A stretch of DNA of 64,000 bases, from contig JALSRM010000035.1 of NCBI GenBank assembly GCA_026984775.1, positions 62,001 to 126,000 on the forward strand, written 5' to 3'. This document shows, in pieces, positions 36,595 through 46,429 of this stretch (positions are counted from its first letter, which is position 1; the number at the start of each line of letters is the position of its first letter). Both the position numbers and the translations under genes were made by a program. The notes beneath the pieces are model-generated. The model did not search any database. It was not told the DNA's origin and saw only the letters and a list, made by a program, of their open reading frames with translations. The stretch is from Gammaproteobacteria bacterium (lineage in GTDB: Bacteria > Pseudomonadota > Gammaproteobacteria > CAJXQU01).

Positions 36595-37610
36595 GTATTC
36601 TCCATCAGCTGTTGCTGGCGACGCATAAAGTCTTCCGTTGAATTATATCCACTTAGCCGCAGAATATGATTACGTGTCGCACATTCGACCATCACGGCCA
36701 AATTACGGCCAGGCGCAACGGGCAGTGTAATCTCCGGAATCTCCAGCCCCAGAACATTCACGGAACTGTAGCTCCCTTCAAAACGGTCGATGGCTTTCAT
36801 TCGATCACTATCATAATGTTCGAGGCGTACGATCAGACGTAGAAACTTGTGTTGCTTCACGGCACCGGCGCCAAAAAGTTCTCGGACATTGATCACACCG
36901 AGTCCACGCACTTCGAGAAAATTGGTCAAGGCATTGGGACAGGTACCGTTGATCGTATCCGGTGCAATGCGTCTGAACTCCGGTGCATCATCTGCGATCA
37001 GACGATGACCTCTGCTGATCAGCTCAAGTGCCAGCTCGCTCTTGCCCACGCCACTCTCTCCCACCAACAGAACACCAATGGTAATGATCTCCATGTAGAC
37101 ACCATGAATGGTAGTGACTTCCGTCAACAGATTGGAGAGATAGTAGTTCAGATCACCTATCAGTTTATTGCTCGACCGGGCTGAAGCGATCAAGGGAGTA
37201 TGAGTCTGTTCACAGAGTTCGGCGAGCAGGGAATGAGGCTCCTGTCTCTCGGCAAGGATGATCAGATCAGGTTCGAGGCTCATCAGCGTCCTGATCGCTT
37301 CCTCTCTTGAAGCGGTACGGAGATCATTAAGATAACGGATTTCTGTCCTGCCAATAACCTGGATCTGATTTGGATTGATCAGGCTGAGATGCCCAATCAA
37401 CGACTTATTGGATGAAAATTCGACCAGTGTATCCTGCGTGGTCTGTGTTGCCTCCAGGTCATCGACCATACCACTGACACGAATACTGGATTCGTCATCA
37501 CTCTCTTCCCGGGAAATCCTCCTGCTGCTGCCTGCCCTCCCTGCCAGCCAGCGCAGCCCAAGATCTTCTTTATGGCTCTCAAATAGAGACTCTACTGTGA
37601 TATGAGCCAT
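36591..37610 (-). CDS. hprK: HPr kinase/phosphorylase
   Basis: Phosphorylates and dephosphorylates the regulatory Ser of HPr. Walker A GESGVGKS is at residues 184-191; the family signature EVRGLGVINVRELFG is intact; an N-terminal DRTGG-like domain (residues 1-130) precedes. At 339 residues it is slightly longer than Bacillus HprK because of a Ser/Arg/Glu-rich insert near residues 27-45. HprK is common in beta- and some gammaproteobacteria next to ptsN and rapZ, where it may tune the nitrogen PTS. Confidence 0.94.
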   Translation of the reverse strand: MAHITVESLFESHKEDLGLRWLAGRAGSSRRISREESDDESSIRVSGMVDDLEATQTTQDTLVEFSSNKSLIGHLSLINPNQIQVIGRTEIRYLNDLRTASREEAIRTLMSLEPDLIILAERQEPHSLLAELCEQTHTPLIASARSSNKLIGDLNYYLSNLLTEVTTIHGVYMEIITIGVLLVGESGVGKSELALELISRGHRLIADDAPEFRRIAPDTINGTCPNALTNFLEVRGLGVINVRELFGAGAVKQHKFLRLIVRLEHYDSDRMKAIDRFEGSYSSVNVLGLEIPEITLPVAPGRNLAVMVECATRNHILRLSGYNSTEDFMRRQQQLMENT

Positions 37611-37633
37611 CTCCAGGTTCCTTTATTCTGACC

Positions 37634-38089
37634 TCATGCCGAACCAGATGTCAGTAATTCATGAATAACTTCCGGATCCTGCTGCTCTCGAAGCTGTTGT
37701 AGGAACCCCTCTTGAGCAAACATTTCGGCCAGACGGGCGAGCATCTGCAGATGCTCATCAGTTGCTTCTTCTGGCACCAGTAGGGCAAGGAAAAGATCCA
37801 CAGGCTGGTTGTCAACAGCATCAAAATCTACCCCTTCCGGTAACTGAAGAAAGGCAGCCCGGGTTTCTGATATGCCCGGCATGCGGCCATGGGGGATGGC
37901 CACGCCCTTACCAAGGCCCGTACTTCCCAATCTTTCTCGCGCCAATAGCGCATCGAATATTTCCAGTGCACTTAGATCCGTAAATTCACGTTCCAGCATT
38001 TCTGCAAGATGTTCAAGAACTGCCTTTTTGCTATGCAGATCATTGCCGATTTCAACGCTCTTTGGCGCAAGTATTTCCTTTATTAACAT
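37634..38089 (-). CDS. ptsN: nitrogen-regulatory PTS EIIA (PtsN)
   Basis: A 151-residue EIIA-Ntr. The phospho-His lies in GVAIPHGRMPG, preceded by LLARERLGSTGLGKG. In proteobacteria its phosphorylation state controls potassium uptake, nitrogen signalling and envelope stress. It lies between hpf and hprK in the rpoN cluster. Confidence 0.95.
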   Translation of the reverse strand: MLIKEILAPKSVEIGNDLHSKKAVLEHLAEMLEREFTDLSALEIFDALLARERLGSTGLGKGVAIPHGRMPGISETRAAFLQLPEGVDFDAVDNQPVDLFLALLVPEEATDEHLQMLARLAEMFAQEGFLQQLREQQDPEVIHELLTSGSA

Positions 38090-38118
38090 GTTATAGACTT
38101 TATGACTGCTAAAGCCAC

Positions 38119-38445
38119 TCAGGCTTCCGGCTCAGCCCAGTTACCACGCTGACCGCGGTGATGGTCCTTCAGTTTCTCCTTGTGTTTGATGATCTGCCTG
38201 TCAAGCTTGTCGACCAGTGCATCGATCGCGGCATACATATCTTCATTCACTGCTTCCGCATGCAGATCGGCTCCTGCCACATGGATATTTGCCTCGGCTT
38301 TTTTTCTCTGTTTGACAACCTCCAGGACAACCTCGATTTTTGTAACGTGATCGAAATGCCTTTCCATCCGTTCACATTTGGACTCTACATAGTTTCTGAG
38401 TGAGTCAGTAAGCTCGATATGATGTCCACTAAGATTGACTTGCAT
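38119..38445 (-). CDS. hpf: ribosome hibernation promoting factor
   Basis: A 108-residue short HPF/YfiA-type protein that dimerises idle ribosomes. MQVNLSGHHIELTDSLRNYVESKCERMERHF is the usual opening and AAIDALVDKLDRQIIKHKEKLKDH the closing helix. It lies directly after rpoN as in E. coli. Confidence 0.95.
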   Translation of the reverse strand: MQVNLSGHHIELTDSLRNYVESKCERMERHFDHVTKIEVVLEVVKQRKKAEANIHVAGADLHAEAVNEDMYAAIDALVDKLDRQIIKHKEKLKDHHRGQRGNWAEPEA

Positions 38446-38531
38446 AGGTTACTCCTTCTTTACAGGTTAGATCGCTCCCTTTGCAGGAGAGAGAATTGTA
38501 ATGCCTGATCGCAGGAATCATACTGCGGTAA

Positions 38532-40025
38532 TCAGGCGAGACGTTTTCTTTCGTTCGATGGGGGAATCGACATGGATTCCCGGTATTTTGCCACGGTTCT
38601 TCGTGCAACCTTGATCCCTTTCTCGACCAGTAGATTGGCAATTTTACTGTCACTCAGGGGTTTGGCCGGATTTTCTTCCGCAATCAGTTTCTTGATCACC
38701 GCCCTAATAGCAGTGGATGAACACTCTCCACCCATAGTCGTACTTACATGACTGGAGAAAAAATATTTGAGTTCGAAGATCCCTCGGGGAGTGTGCATGT
38801 ATTTTCGCGTTGTCACCCGAGAGATCGTTGATTCGTGCATATCCAGTGCCTCGGCAATATCGTGCAGCACAAGGGGTTTCATCGCTTCTTCTCCATATTC
38901 GAGAAAAGCTCTCTGTCGCTCTACGATATTGGTTGCCACCTTGAGCAAGGTTTCACTACGGCTCTGCAGACTCTTGATGAACCAGCGCGCCTCTTGCAAA
39001 TGGGCCTTGAGAGAGGCATTATCAGGGCTGTTATCCGCTCTTTTGATCATGCTCGAATAGTAAGGGTTGATCCGCAGATTCGGTACTGTATCGGGGTTGA
39101 GTTCCACCTGCCAGACGCCCTTGACCTTTCTCACATAAACATCCGGTACAACATATTCAATCTCAGAATCGGCAAGATGTGATCCGGGGCGCGGATTCAA
39201 GGAATGGATCAGCGCTTCCACCTCGCGCAGTTGTTCCTTGTCCAATTTCATCTTTTTCAAGATCTGAGTATAGTCATGTGCCGCAAGCAGGTCGAGATAT
39301 TCCGAAACCAGATGCTTCGCTTCCTTGAGCCAAGGGGTTTCTTCATCATACTCCCGCAACTGCAGCAACAGGCATTCACGCAGATCACGCGCTCCCACAC
39401 CGGGCGGGTCCATCGCCTGAACATGGGTCAGAATTGCTTCGATTTCGTCTTCCTCGACTTCCAAATCGGAATCCGAAACCAGGGTCTGACGGATATCTTC
39501 CAGTGAGGCAGTCAGGTAGCCATCCTTGTCGATGGCATCGACAATCGCCAGTGCGATGGCCTTGTCCTTCTCACTGAGGATGGACATTTCTACCTGCCAT
39601 TGCAGATGATCAGTCAGTGTTTCAATCGCGGCATTGCGCAGGGTTTCAAAATCCTGCATCGAGACTTCGTTCTGGCTGGTGGTTGAAACGGAAGAACTGG
39701 TGTCATACATATCCTCCCAGTCACTGTCGACTGGAAGTTCCGCGGGGATGTCTTCCTGTGTGCCAGCCTCCAGAGGCTGCGCCTCTGCAGTGGAAACCTC
39801 TCCGGCAATTTCCGATGCCTCTCCATTTAGCCGATCAATTTCCGCAGTGCTTTCTGAAACCTGTCCCTCTTCTTCGTCGATCTCCAGCATCATGTTGGAC
39901 TCCAGAACTTGCTGGATTTCTGCGCTCAACTCCATGGTTGACAGCTGCAACAGACGGATCGCTTGCTGCAGCTGAGGCGTCATGGTCAGGCTCTGTCCGA
40001 GACGTAGTTGGATCGACTGTTTCAT
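38532..40025 (-). CDS. rpoN: RNA polymerase sigma-54 factor
   Basis: A 497-residue sigma-N. The Gln-rich activator-interaction region [23 protein letters not shown], an acidic stretch (residues 50-120), the core-binding region, the HTH ([23 protein letters not shown]) and the RpoN box near the C-terminus ([12 protein letters not shown]) are all present. It links nitrogen PTS, motility and other activator-dependent promoters. A 281-base gap separates it from lptB. Confidence 0.96.
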   Translation of the reverse strand: MKQSIQLRLGQSLTMTPQLQQAIRLLQLSTMELSAEIQQVLESNMMLEIDEEEGQVSESTAEIDRLNGEASEIAGEVSTAEAQPLEAGTQEDIPAELPVDSDWEDMYDTSSSVSTTSQNEVSMQDFETLRNAAIETLTDHLQWQVEMSILSEKDKAIALAIVDAIDKDGYLTASLEDIRQTLVSDSDLEVEEDEIEAILTHVQAMDPPGVGARDLRECLLLQLREYDEETPWLKEAKHLVSEYLDLLAAHDYTQILKKMKLDKEQLREVEALIHSLNPRPGSHLADSEIEYVVPDVYVRKVKGVWQVELNPDTVPNLRINPYYSSMIKRADNSPDNASLKAHLQEARWFIKSLQSRSETLLKVATNIVERQRAFLEYGEEAMKPLVLHDIAEALDMHESTISRVTTRKYMHTPRGIFELKYFFSSHVSTTMGGECSSTAIRAVIKKLIAEENPAKPLSDSKIANLLVEKGIKVARRTVAKYRESMSIPPSNERKRLA

Positions 40026-40207
40026 ATGCTGGAAAGTCTGTCAGGATAGGGAATATCCACCAAATACCGTGTCATTCCCACCCAGACCTTAATGTCAGGA
40101 CTTGTTTCCCCTCCCTGAATTTTCAAACGTACTGTTTCATTTTAAACCAAGTTTGGTCCGATAGCTGCGTGATCTTCGTTCAAATTGTAAAAAAACATCA
40201 ACAACCC

Positions 40208-40236
40208 ATTATATTTTATTATTTTTGAACAAATTG
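40208..40236 (-). promoter_or_regulatory. candidate promoter in front of rpoN
   Basis: On the minus strand a perfect TATAAT (40213-40208) lies in a very AT-rich part of the 281-base gap between lptB and rpoN. The sequence 17 bases upstream (CAATTT) is a poor -35. An internal promoter here is plausible because the rest of the cluster is tightly packed. The gap contains nothing else I recognise. Confidence 0.3.
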
Positions 40237-40306
40237 GCCCGTTTCTTGATCCCAAAAGGATCTTTTAATTAAGCATAATTGATGCCATTTTTTATCTGCG
40301 GAAAGT

Positions 40307-41032
40307 TTAAATGGAAAAATCCTTGCCCAGGTAGACCTTACGTACCTGCGCGTTGGCAAGAATTTCGTCGGTGTTTCCTTCCGCAATGATCCTGCCATCG
40401 CTGACTATATAGGCCCGGTCACAAATTCCCAGGGTTTCTTTGACGTTATGGTCAGTGATTAGGATACCAATCCCTCGCTCTTGCAGATGGTGAATGATCT
40501 GCTTTATGTCTGCAACCGATATAGGATCGACGCCGGCAAAGGGTTCATCGAGTAGAATGAATTCCGGCTCAGCTGCAAGGGCACGGGCAATTTCTGTACG
40601 CCTGCGTTCACCTCCTGAAAGACTTGCTCCCAACGATTCGCGGACATGGGTGATATGAAACTCTCGCATCAGGCCCTCAACCTTGCGGAGCCTCTCCATC
40701 TCAGTCAGGTCTTTTCTTACTTCGAGCACGGCGAGGATATTTTCTTCCACAGTCAATTTGCGGAACACTGAGGCATCCTGTGGCAGATATCCAAGACCTC
40801 GCCGTGCCCGTTCTTCGGTTGGCAATAAGGTGACATCCGTTCCATTCAGTTTGATCTCACCATTATCTATGGGAATGAGACCCACGATCATTCTGAAGCT
40901 GGTGGTTTTTCCGGCACCGTTAGGGCCCAACAGACCAACCACTTCACCACCCGCGACTTCAAGGCTGACATCCTTGACGACTTGTCGAGCGCGATAGCTC
41001 TTGGTCAGATGCTTGACTGCGAGAAGACTCAT
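40307..41032 (-). CDS. lptB: LPS export ABC transporter ATPase
   Basis: ATPase of the LptB2FG complex that extracts LPS from the inner membrane. Walker [14 protein letters not shown], signature [17 protein letters not shown], Walker [14 protein letters not shown] and H-loop [10 protein letters not shown] within 241 residues. It follows lptA by 11 bases. Confidence 0.96.
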   Translation of the reverse strand: MSLLAVKHLTKSYRARQVVKDVSLEVAGGEVVGLLGPNGAGKTTSFRMIVGLIPIDNGEIKLNGTDVTLLPTEERARRGLGYLPQDASVFRKLTVEENILAVLEVRKDLTEMERLRKVEGLMREFHITHVRESLGASLSGGERRRTEIARALAAEPEFILLDEPFAGVDPISVADIKQIIHHLQERGIGILITDHNVKETLGICDRAYIVSDGRIIAEGNTDEILANAQVRKVYLGKDFSI

Positions 41033-41043
41033 TTCAAGCGGGC

Positions 41044-41595
41044 TCAGTTTTTCTTTTTCTTCGGAGGTAGAATCACTTTGATGCGGCCCGATCCCTTCTT
41101 GGCAGTTTTGCCTGAAGGGGTAATCTCCCCTTCCTTCGCCTTACGTGCGATCATCTTGCTCTTTTCTGTGTCATATTCGATTTTATAGGCCTTGAACAGT
41201 TTGCCGTTCTGAGTCAACTCGGCATCTTCTGTCAACACCAGCCGGTTTTTGGGGGCCAGATATTCGATCCTGATACCCTTGCCTTCGATCTCGCCCTTGT
41301 TCTGGTCATCGGGCATCTGCCGGAAGGTTGCCGGATGGCCAACCATCGTCGCCGTCTTGAGAGAGTTATCATCGTTGTAGGTAATGGTGAGCTTATCTCC
41401 GCGCAGTCGAATGCTTCCCTGTGTCACGAGCACATTGCCAGTATAGACCGTAATGCCACTTGCGTCATCCAGCTCTGCCGCGTCGGCTTCGATCTCGATA
41501 GGTTGATCCGGATCACTGGACAGTCCAGAAACCTGGGATGCCGCGACCATACCAATGACCAGACAGAACCATTTCATATTATGGTAGCTTTTCAT
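41044..41595 (-). CDS. lptA: LPS transport periplasmic protein LptA
   Basis: A 183-residue periplasmic bridge protein. Signal peptide ([20 protein letters not shown]), then the OstA beta-jellyroll: [39 protein letters not shown] Lys-rich C-terminal tail (PPKKKKN) is unusual in its charge density. It overlaps lptC by 17 bases. Confidence 0.94.
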   Translation of the reverse strand: MKSYHNMKWFCLVIGMVAASQVSGLSSDPDQPIEIEADAAELDDASGITVYTGNVLVTQGSIRLRGDKLTITYNDDNSLKTATMVGHPATFRQMPDDQNKGEIEGKGIRIEYLAPKNRLVLTEDAELTQNGKLFKAYKIEYDTEKSKMIARKAKEGEITPSGKTAKKGSGRIKVILPPKKKKN

Positions 41596-42154
41596 AATGC
41601 CCTCGTACGTCTTTCAGTAGTTTCAGATTTCGTTTCCTGAAGTTAGCCTGCATTCCAACGGCCGTCACCTTGTAGTTCCTGCCAAGGATCATCACAAAAT
41701 TGGATGTCTCGGCATATTCCTCATCCAGCAGGATGGAAAGATCCGTGGTGATCAGCTCGATCATTTTTTCGGCCTCGTCTTTAGTGGTTTCTGTCGTGTT
41801 ACGCCAGATATAGACTCTGCCATAGAGCAACAGTTTTTCCCCATCTCCGCTCAACCATCCACTGTCTGCAGTCACATGCCAGGGCGGTGTTCCATCTTCA
41901 TTGTAAATCTCCATCACCGGTCGCTCCAACTCGATGCTGTCATCAAGCGGGTAGTGCCGCATCAGATCGGCCATCAGTCTTGCCTTTGGTAACCCCCTTT
42001 CGTCCATATCGGTACGTTTGAAATTCCACATGATGGAATCGGGCTCACCTCGATCTTTGATCTCGACATTGACTTCTTCCTGCAAGGTATTGTGGATCCA
42101 GCTGGTTAACACCAGAATCAACAGCAGGACAATAACGCTGGCCCATCGGATCAC
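41579..42154 (-). CDS. lptC: LPS export protein LptC
   Basis: A 191-residue single-pass inner membrane protein; helix at residues 5-22 (ASVIVLLLILVLTSWI), followed by the periplasmic OstA-like fold (FKRTDMDERGLPKARLMADLMRHYP). It hands LPS from LptB2FG to LptA. The start overlaps the kdsC stop by four bases. Confidence 0.92.
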   Translation of the reverse strand: MIRWASVIVLLLILVLTSWIHNTLQEEVNVEIKDRGEPDSIMWNFKRTDMDERGLPKARLMADLMRHYPLDDSIELERPVMEIYNEDGTPPWHVTADSGWLSGDGEKLLLYGRVYIWRNTTETTKDEAEKMIELITTDLSILLDEEYAETSNFVMILGRNYKVTAVGMQANFRKRNLKLLKDVRGHYEKLP

Positions 42155-42690
42155 GACTTGTTCAGATACTCCTCATAGATGCCGTCGAGCAAACCATGAG
42201 CATCAAGAAGCAGATCACACACTTCCCTGACAGCCCCCTTCCCACCAGGCTGTTTTGTACGGTAATCCACATGCCGACAAACGAATTCATGTGCATCAGC
42301 AACCGTGATGCCCAACCCGGCATATCTGATTACAGGCAGGTCCGGTAGATCATCTCCCATATAGACAGCCTGATCGGCCTTGAGGCCGGTATCATCGAGA
42401 ATCTTTTCAAAGATGGCGAGCTTGTCATTGCAGCCCTGATAGACATGATCAATCCCCAGTTCCCGCATGCGCTGCACCACAATGTTGGACTGCCTGCCAG
42501 TGATGATCGCGACCTCGAATCCTGCTTTCAGCAGCATCACCAAACCCTGGCCATCCTGTGTAAAGAAGGATTTGAATTCCTCTCCATTGTCGCCAAGGAT
42601 CAGACGACCATCGGTCAACACACCATCCACATCGAAAGCAGCCAATCTGACCCGACGGGCCAATTGTCTGACTTCTTTTTCTGTTTTCAT
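42151..42690 (-). CDS. kdsC: 3-deoxy-D-manno-octulosonate 8-phosphate phosphatase
   Basis: HAD phosphatase of 179 residues in Kdo synthesis. Nucleophile motif RLAAFDVDGVLTDG, FEVAIITGRQS, and the acidic motif VYMGDDLPDLPVI are intact. Direct overlap with kdsD upstream and lptC downstream. Confidence 0.96.
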   Translation of the reverse strand: MKTEKEVRQLARRVRLAAFDVDGVLTDGRLILGDNGEEFKSFFTQDGQGLVMLLKAGFEVAIITGRQSNIVVQRMRELGIDHVYQGCNDKLAIFEKILDDTGLKADQAVYMGDDLPDLPVIRYAGLGITVADAHEFVCRHVDYRTKQPGGKGAVREVCDLLLDAHGLLDGIYEEYLNKS

Positions 42691-43673
42691 TAAATCACTC
42701 CTGCCCGTAGCAGGTCATGCATGTTCAACACACCTATCAACGTCTGATCATCATCGGTGACAAGCAGGGCGTTGATCCGGTTCTCTTGCATCATGCGTAA
42801 CGCTTCTGCCGCCAACATCTCTTCACGAATGGTTCTGCAACCGGTAGTCATGACCTCCCGCATTACGGCAGTATGGACATCGACTCCATTATCCAGTGCC
42901 CGGCGTAGATCACCATCGGTAAAAATGCCGAGCACTTTTTGCTCTTCGTCAACGACTGTGGTCATTCCAAGCCCCTTTGCCGACATTTCAACCAAGGCAT
43001 CACCAAGCAACGTATTGTCACTGACCATCGGCATCTCCTGATCACGATGAATCACATCACTCACCCGTAGCAGCAGTTTCTTGCCCAATGCGCCCCCGGG
43101 ATGCGAGAGGGCAAAGTCATCAGCATCGAAACCCCGCTCTTCAAGCAGGGCAATCGCCAGGGCATCGCCCATGGCCAAGGCCGTGGTGGTACTCGATGTA
43201 GGGGCCAAACCGAGTGGGCAGGCTTCCTGCCTGACACTGACATCAAGATTCACATTGGCCGCTCTGGCCAGAGTCGAGTCGGCATTGCCTGTCAGGCTGA
43301 TCAGTGGCACAGCAAGGCGCTTGATTATGGGTAGCAGGATCAGGATCTCTTCTGTCTCGCCGGAATTGGAGATGGCCAGCACCACGTCACTGGAGGTGAT
43401 CATGCCCATGTCACCATGGCTAGCCTCTCCTGGATGCACAAAAAAGGCTGGCGTTCCAGTACTGGCCAGTGTCGCGGCAATCTTCCCTCCGATATGACCG
43501 GATTTACCCATACCAAGAACTACGATCCTACCTTCACATTCAAGCAGGAATTCGCAGGCACGGGCAAAATCTGAATTGATGCGACCAGCCAGTTCATTGA
43601 GCGCCTGAGCTTCGGTGTCAATGACGGCCTTTCCCAGAGTGATCAGTCGCTTTTCCTTTTTTTCTTCCGTCAT
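42690..43673 (-). CDS. kdsD: arabinose 5-phosphate isomerase
   Basis: Produces arabinose 5-phosphate for Kdo. The SIS domain has VVLGMGKSGHIGGKIAATLASTGTPAFFVHPGEASHGDMG and ISNSGETEEI. Two CBS domains follow (DVIHRDQEMPMV, VMREVMTTGCRTIREE). 327 residues is normal. Confidence 0.96.
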   Translation of the reverse strand: MTEEKKEKRLITLGKAVIDTEAQALNELAGRINSDFARACEFLLECEGRIVVLGMGKSGHIGGKIAATLASTGTPAFFVHPGEASHGDMGMITSSDVVLAISNSGETEEILILLPIIKRLAVPLISLTGNADSTLARAANVNLDVSVRQEACPLGLAPTSSTTTALAMGDALAIALLEERGFDADDFALSHPGGALGKKLLLRVSDVIHRDQEMPMVSDNTLLGDALVEMSAKGLGMTTVVDEEQKVLGIFTDGDLRRALDNGVDVHTAVMREVMTTGCRTIREEMLAAEALRMMQENRINALLVTDDDQTLIGVLNMHDLLRAGVI

Positions 43674-43676
43674 TTG

Positions 43677-44639
43677 TTATCCGGTGAAATAGAGCAATAA
43701 TTCGTAAGCTGCGAAACAGGAAAGCAGAATGATACCGTTAATCCTTGTGATCGTACCGCCTTCATGGAAACCGTAAGACATGAAAAACATCAGTGCACTG
43801 AGGAAAAACATGATCGGAAAATCCCGTACCATGACATCCTGGGCCACCGGTGCAGGATGGATCAGGCCGGGAACTGACAGAACTCCCAACATGTTGAACA
43901 TGTTGGAACCGAGGATGTTGCCAAGCGCCATATCCTGTTCATTTTTCATTGCGCTCATCAATGATGCCGCCAATTCCGGCAGACTGGTTCCGACAGCGAC
44001 AATGGTCAATCCTATGATCAGATCACTGACTCCCAAAAACCGGGCTATATCAACGGCACCATTGACAAGTACCCTCGATCCCGCCAGTAACAACAGCGAT
44101 CCCAACATCAGCCAGAAAAAGGCCATCATGGGTGTCAGTCCTTCTTCAAGCTCTTCCTCGAACTCCTCGAGGATTGGATCATCGGGACGTGATTTCTTGC
44201 CAAGATAGACCGTGCTTGCAATCAGGAGCAACAGGCCCAGCAACAAAATGCTGCCATCCAGCCTGCTTAAATCACCATCCAATAACAGTGCGAAGGTAAC
44301 AATGAGAACCACGAACATCATCGGAAATTCCCGCCGGATGGTTTTTGAATGCACGCTCAAAGGCGCAATGGCCGCCGTTGCTCCCAACACCAGTGCGATA
44401 TTGGTGATGTTGGAACCTACAGCATTGCCAATCGCCAGTCCGGTTGCACCATCCCAAGCGGCGACACCCGCCACCAGCATTTCCGGGGCCGATGTCGCAA
44501 AGGCAACGATGGTCAAGCCTACAATCATGGGCGACAAACCGAGGAAACGGCCGACACTCGCTGCGCCGATCACGAAGCGATCAGCCCCATAGGTCAATAG
44601 AACCAATCCCAACAAAATAGCTAAAACACTAATCAACAT
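43677..44639 (-). CDS. yrbG: calcium/sodium antiporter family protein
   Basis: A 320-residue exchanger with two inverted repeats of five helices. The alpha-repeat motifs GLTIVAFATSAPEMLVAG and GLTIVAVGTSLPELAASL hold the ion-binding acids, and each is followed by a GNAVGSNITNI / GNILGSNMFNM helix. An acidic central loop (EEFEEELEEG) separates the halves. It leads the kdsD-kdsC-lpt run, as in E. coli. Confidence 0.92.
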   Translation of the reverse strand: MLISVLAILLGLVLLTYGADRFVIGAASVGRFLGLSPMIVGLTIVAFATSAPEMLVAGVAAWDGATGLAIGNAVGSNITNIALVLGATAAIAPLSVHSKTIRREFPMMFVVLIVTFALLLDGDLSRLDGSILLLGLLLLIASTVYLGKKSRPDDPILEEFEEELEEGLTPMMAFFWLMLGSLLLLAGSRVLVNGAVDIARFLGVSDLIIGLTIVAVGTSLPELAASLMSAMKNEQDMALGNILGSNMFNMLGVLSVPGLIHPAPVAQDVMVRDFPIMFFLSALMFFMSYGFHEGGTITRINGIILLSCFAAYELLLYFTG

Positions 44640-44669
44640 GTATCGTTTCTCATTTAATCAGGGAGAATG

Positions 44670-45692
44670 ATGCCAGATCGTTCATATCCACGTAAAATGG
44701 TTTCAATGGATATTCGCCTTGAGGAAATCAAACAATGGCTGCAGACTGATCCCGCTATCCGTGACTTCAGTATCGAGCCCGCCTCTGCTGATGCCAGCTT
44801 CCGTCGGTACTTCAGAGTCAGGATACCCCCTGGGAAGAGCTGGATTGTTATGGACGCTCCTCCAGACAAAGAGGATTGTACAGCCTTTATCGACATTGCC
44901 GGACGCCTGATCAAAGCAGGTGTCAATGCACCGGAAGTAAAGGCTTACTCCGCTGAAAGAGGCTTTATGCTACTGACCGACCTGGGTAATACAGTTTATC
45001 TGGACAAGCTGAATGCACACAATGCTGATGAACTCTACCGGGCCGCTATTGATTCTTTGATCCATCTCCAACAGGTCAGAACCGATTGTCTCCCTGTCTA
45101 TGATGAAACCCTCCTGCGGCAGGAAATGGATCTGTTTCGCGATTGGTTACTGGTACGACACCTTGAGCTGAATGCTGACTACGACTGGCTCGATGACATC
45201 TTTGACTTCCTGATCGGGAATGCGCTCGAACAGCCACAGCTCTTTGTCCATCGTGATTACCATTCCCGCAACCTCACCTGGCAGGACGGGCAGTCACCAG
45301 GGATTCTCGATTTTCAGGATGCCGTGGTCGGGCCCCTCACCTACGATTTGGTGTCACTATTACGAGATTGCTATATCCAATGGCCATACGATAGGGTTGT
45401 AAACTGGGTGAAATATTATTGTGATAGTGTACAAAAAAAGGGTTTGTTACGAGACAGATCAGACACCGGGTTTTTACGCTGGTTTGATCTCATGGGTGTC
45501 CAACGCCATCTAAAAGCCAGTGGTATTTTCGCTCGTCTTTGGCACCGCGATGGAAAAAATGGTTATTTAAATGATATTCCCCGCACTGTGAATTACCTTC
45601 TTGAAACAAGTCATCGCTATCCTGAATTAAAGGATCTTGAATATTTCCTGATAACTACAGTGATACCAGCAATCAAGGATAAACAGACGTGA
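44670..45692 (+). CDS. amgK: N-acetylmuramate/N-acetylglucosamine kinase (AmgK-like)
   Basis: An aminoglycoside-phosphotransferase-fold sugar kinase of about 340 residues. ASADASFRRYFRVR is the family opening, LTDLGNTVYLDKL follows, and the catalytic loop FVHRDYHSRNLTW and the metal motif GILDFQDAVVGPLTYDLVSLLRD are intact. AmgK phosphorylates MurNAc at the anomeric position in Pseudomonas cell-wall recycling, and the adjoining murU does the next step. AGGGAG lies four bases before the ATG at 44670, but the ATG at 44706 matches the conserved N-terminus better. The start is therefore uncertain. Confidence 0.88.
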   Translation: MPDRSYPRKMVSMDIRLEEIKQWLQTDPAIRDFSIEPASADASFRRYFRVRIPPGKSWIVMDAPPDKEDCTAFIDIAGRLIKAGVNAPEVKAYSAERGFMLLTDLGNTVYLDKLNAHNADELYRAAIDSLIHLQQVRTDCLPVYDETLLRQEMDLFRDWLLVRHLELNADYDWLDDIFDFLIGNALEQPQLFVHRDYHSRNLTWQDGQSPGILDFQDAVVGPLTYDLVSLLRDCYIQWPYDRVVNWVKYYCDSVQKKGLLRDRSDTGFLRWFDLMGVQRHLKASGIFARLWHRDGKNGYLNDIPRTVNYLLETSHRYPELKDLEYFLITTVIPAIKDKQT

Positions 45693-46369
45693 AAGCCATG
45701 ATTCTTGCTGCCGGACATGGAAACCGCATGGGCAATCTGACACGCAAAACGCCCAAGCCCCTGCTCCGGGTTGGCACCGGCCCTGACAGTAAATCCCTGA
45801 TCGAATATCACATCGAGCGGCTGGTGGCCGCCGGGATCAAGGATATCGTTATCAACCGTGCTCAACACGCTGACCAATTCGATGCCGTTCTGGGATCAGG
45901 TGAAAACCTCGGTGCGAACATTGTCTATTCCGATGAGGGCGAGAAACCGCTGGAGACAGGCGGAGGCATCTACAAGGCCCTGCCTTTACTCAACCACGCC
46001 AGTTTCATGGTCATCAACGGGGATATCTGGTGTGACTATCCGCTGGAAAAACTGTTGCACGATCCTGAAGGACTGGCGCACCTGGTTCTCGTGCCCAACC
46101 CTCCCCATCATCCGGAAGGGGATTTTGCACTGGAGCACGGACGAATCCGGCTGGGAGGCAGTGAAAAATACACCTTCAGCGGTCTCGCCGTGTACCGCCC
46201 TGAATTATTTGATGAATGTCAGAACGGTAGCTACAGCCTTGCACCGATTTTGCGCCACGCCATTTCACGGGATCTGGTAGCCGGTGAACTCTACCGGGGG
46301 GAGTGGCGAGACATTGGCACACCGGAACGGCTGGCTGAGCTCGCAAAGATTCTGAATAACCAGACATAA
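45689..46369 (+). CDS. murU: N-acetylmuramate alpha-1-phosphate uridylyltransferase
   Basis: A 226-residue nucleotidyltransferase. MKAMILAAGHGNRMGNLTRKTPKPLL is the nucleotide-binding opening, ETGGGIYKALPLL and INGDIWCDYPLEKLL follow. In Pseudomonas MurU makes UDP-MurNAc from recycled MurNAc-1-P, bypassing de novo synthesis. The overlap of four bases with amgK supports the assignment of both. A bidirectional terminator follows. Confidence 0.92.
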   Translation: MKAMILAAGHGNRMGNLTRKTPKPLLRVGTGPDSKSLIEYHIERLVAAGIKDIVINRAQHADQFDAVLGSGENLGANIVYSDEGEKPLETGGGIYKALPLLNHASFMVINGDIWCDYPLEKLLHDPEGLAHLVLVPNPPHHPEGDFALEHGRIRLGGSEKYTFSGLAVYRPELFDECQNGSYSLAPILRHAISRDLVAGELYRGEWRDIGTPERLAELAKILNNQT

Positions 46370-46395
46370 AAAAAGCCCACATCAATGGGCTTTTT
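46370..46395. terminator. bidirectional terminator between murU and the pseudopilin gene
   Basis: AAAAAGCCCA (46370-46379) pairs with TGGGCTTTTT (46386-46395) around CATCAA. T-runs occur on the 3' side on both strands, fitting the convergent genes on each side. Confidence 0.85.
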
Positions 46396-46429
46396 AAAGC
46401 TCAGGATTCAGTAAAAGATCCTTGCAAGG

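Noticed and set aside
40251-40275. Terminator between lptB and rpoN
   Set aside because: The GATCC...GGATC stem has its T-run only on the plus strand, whereas all genes here are on the minus strand.
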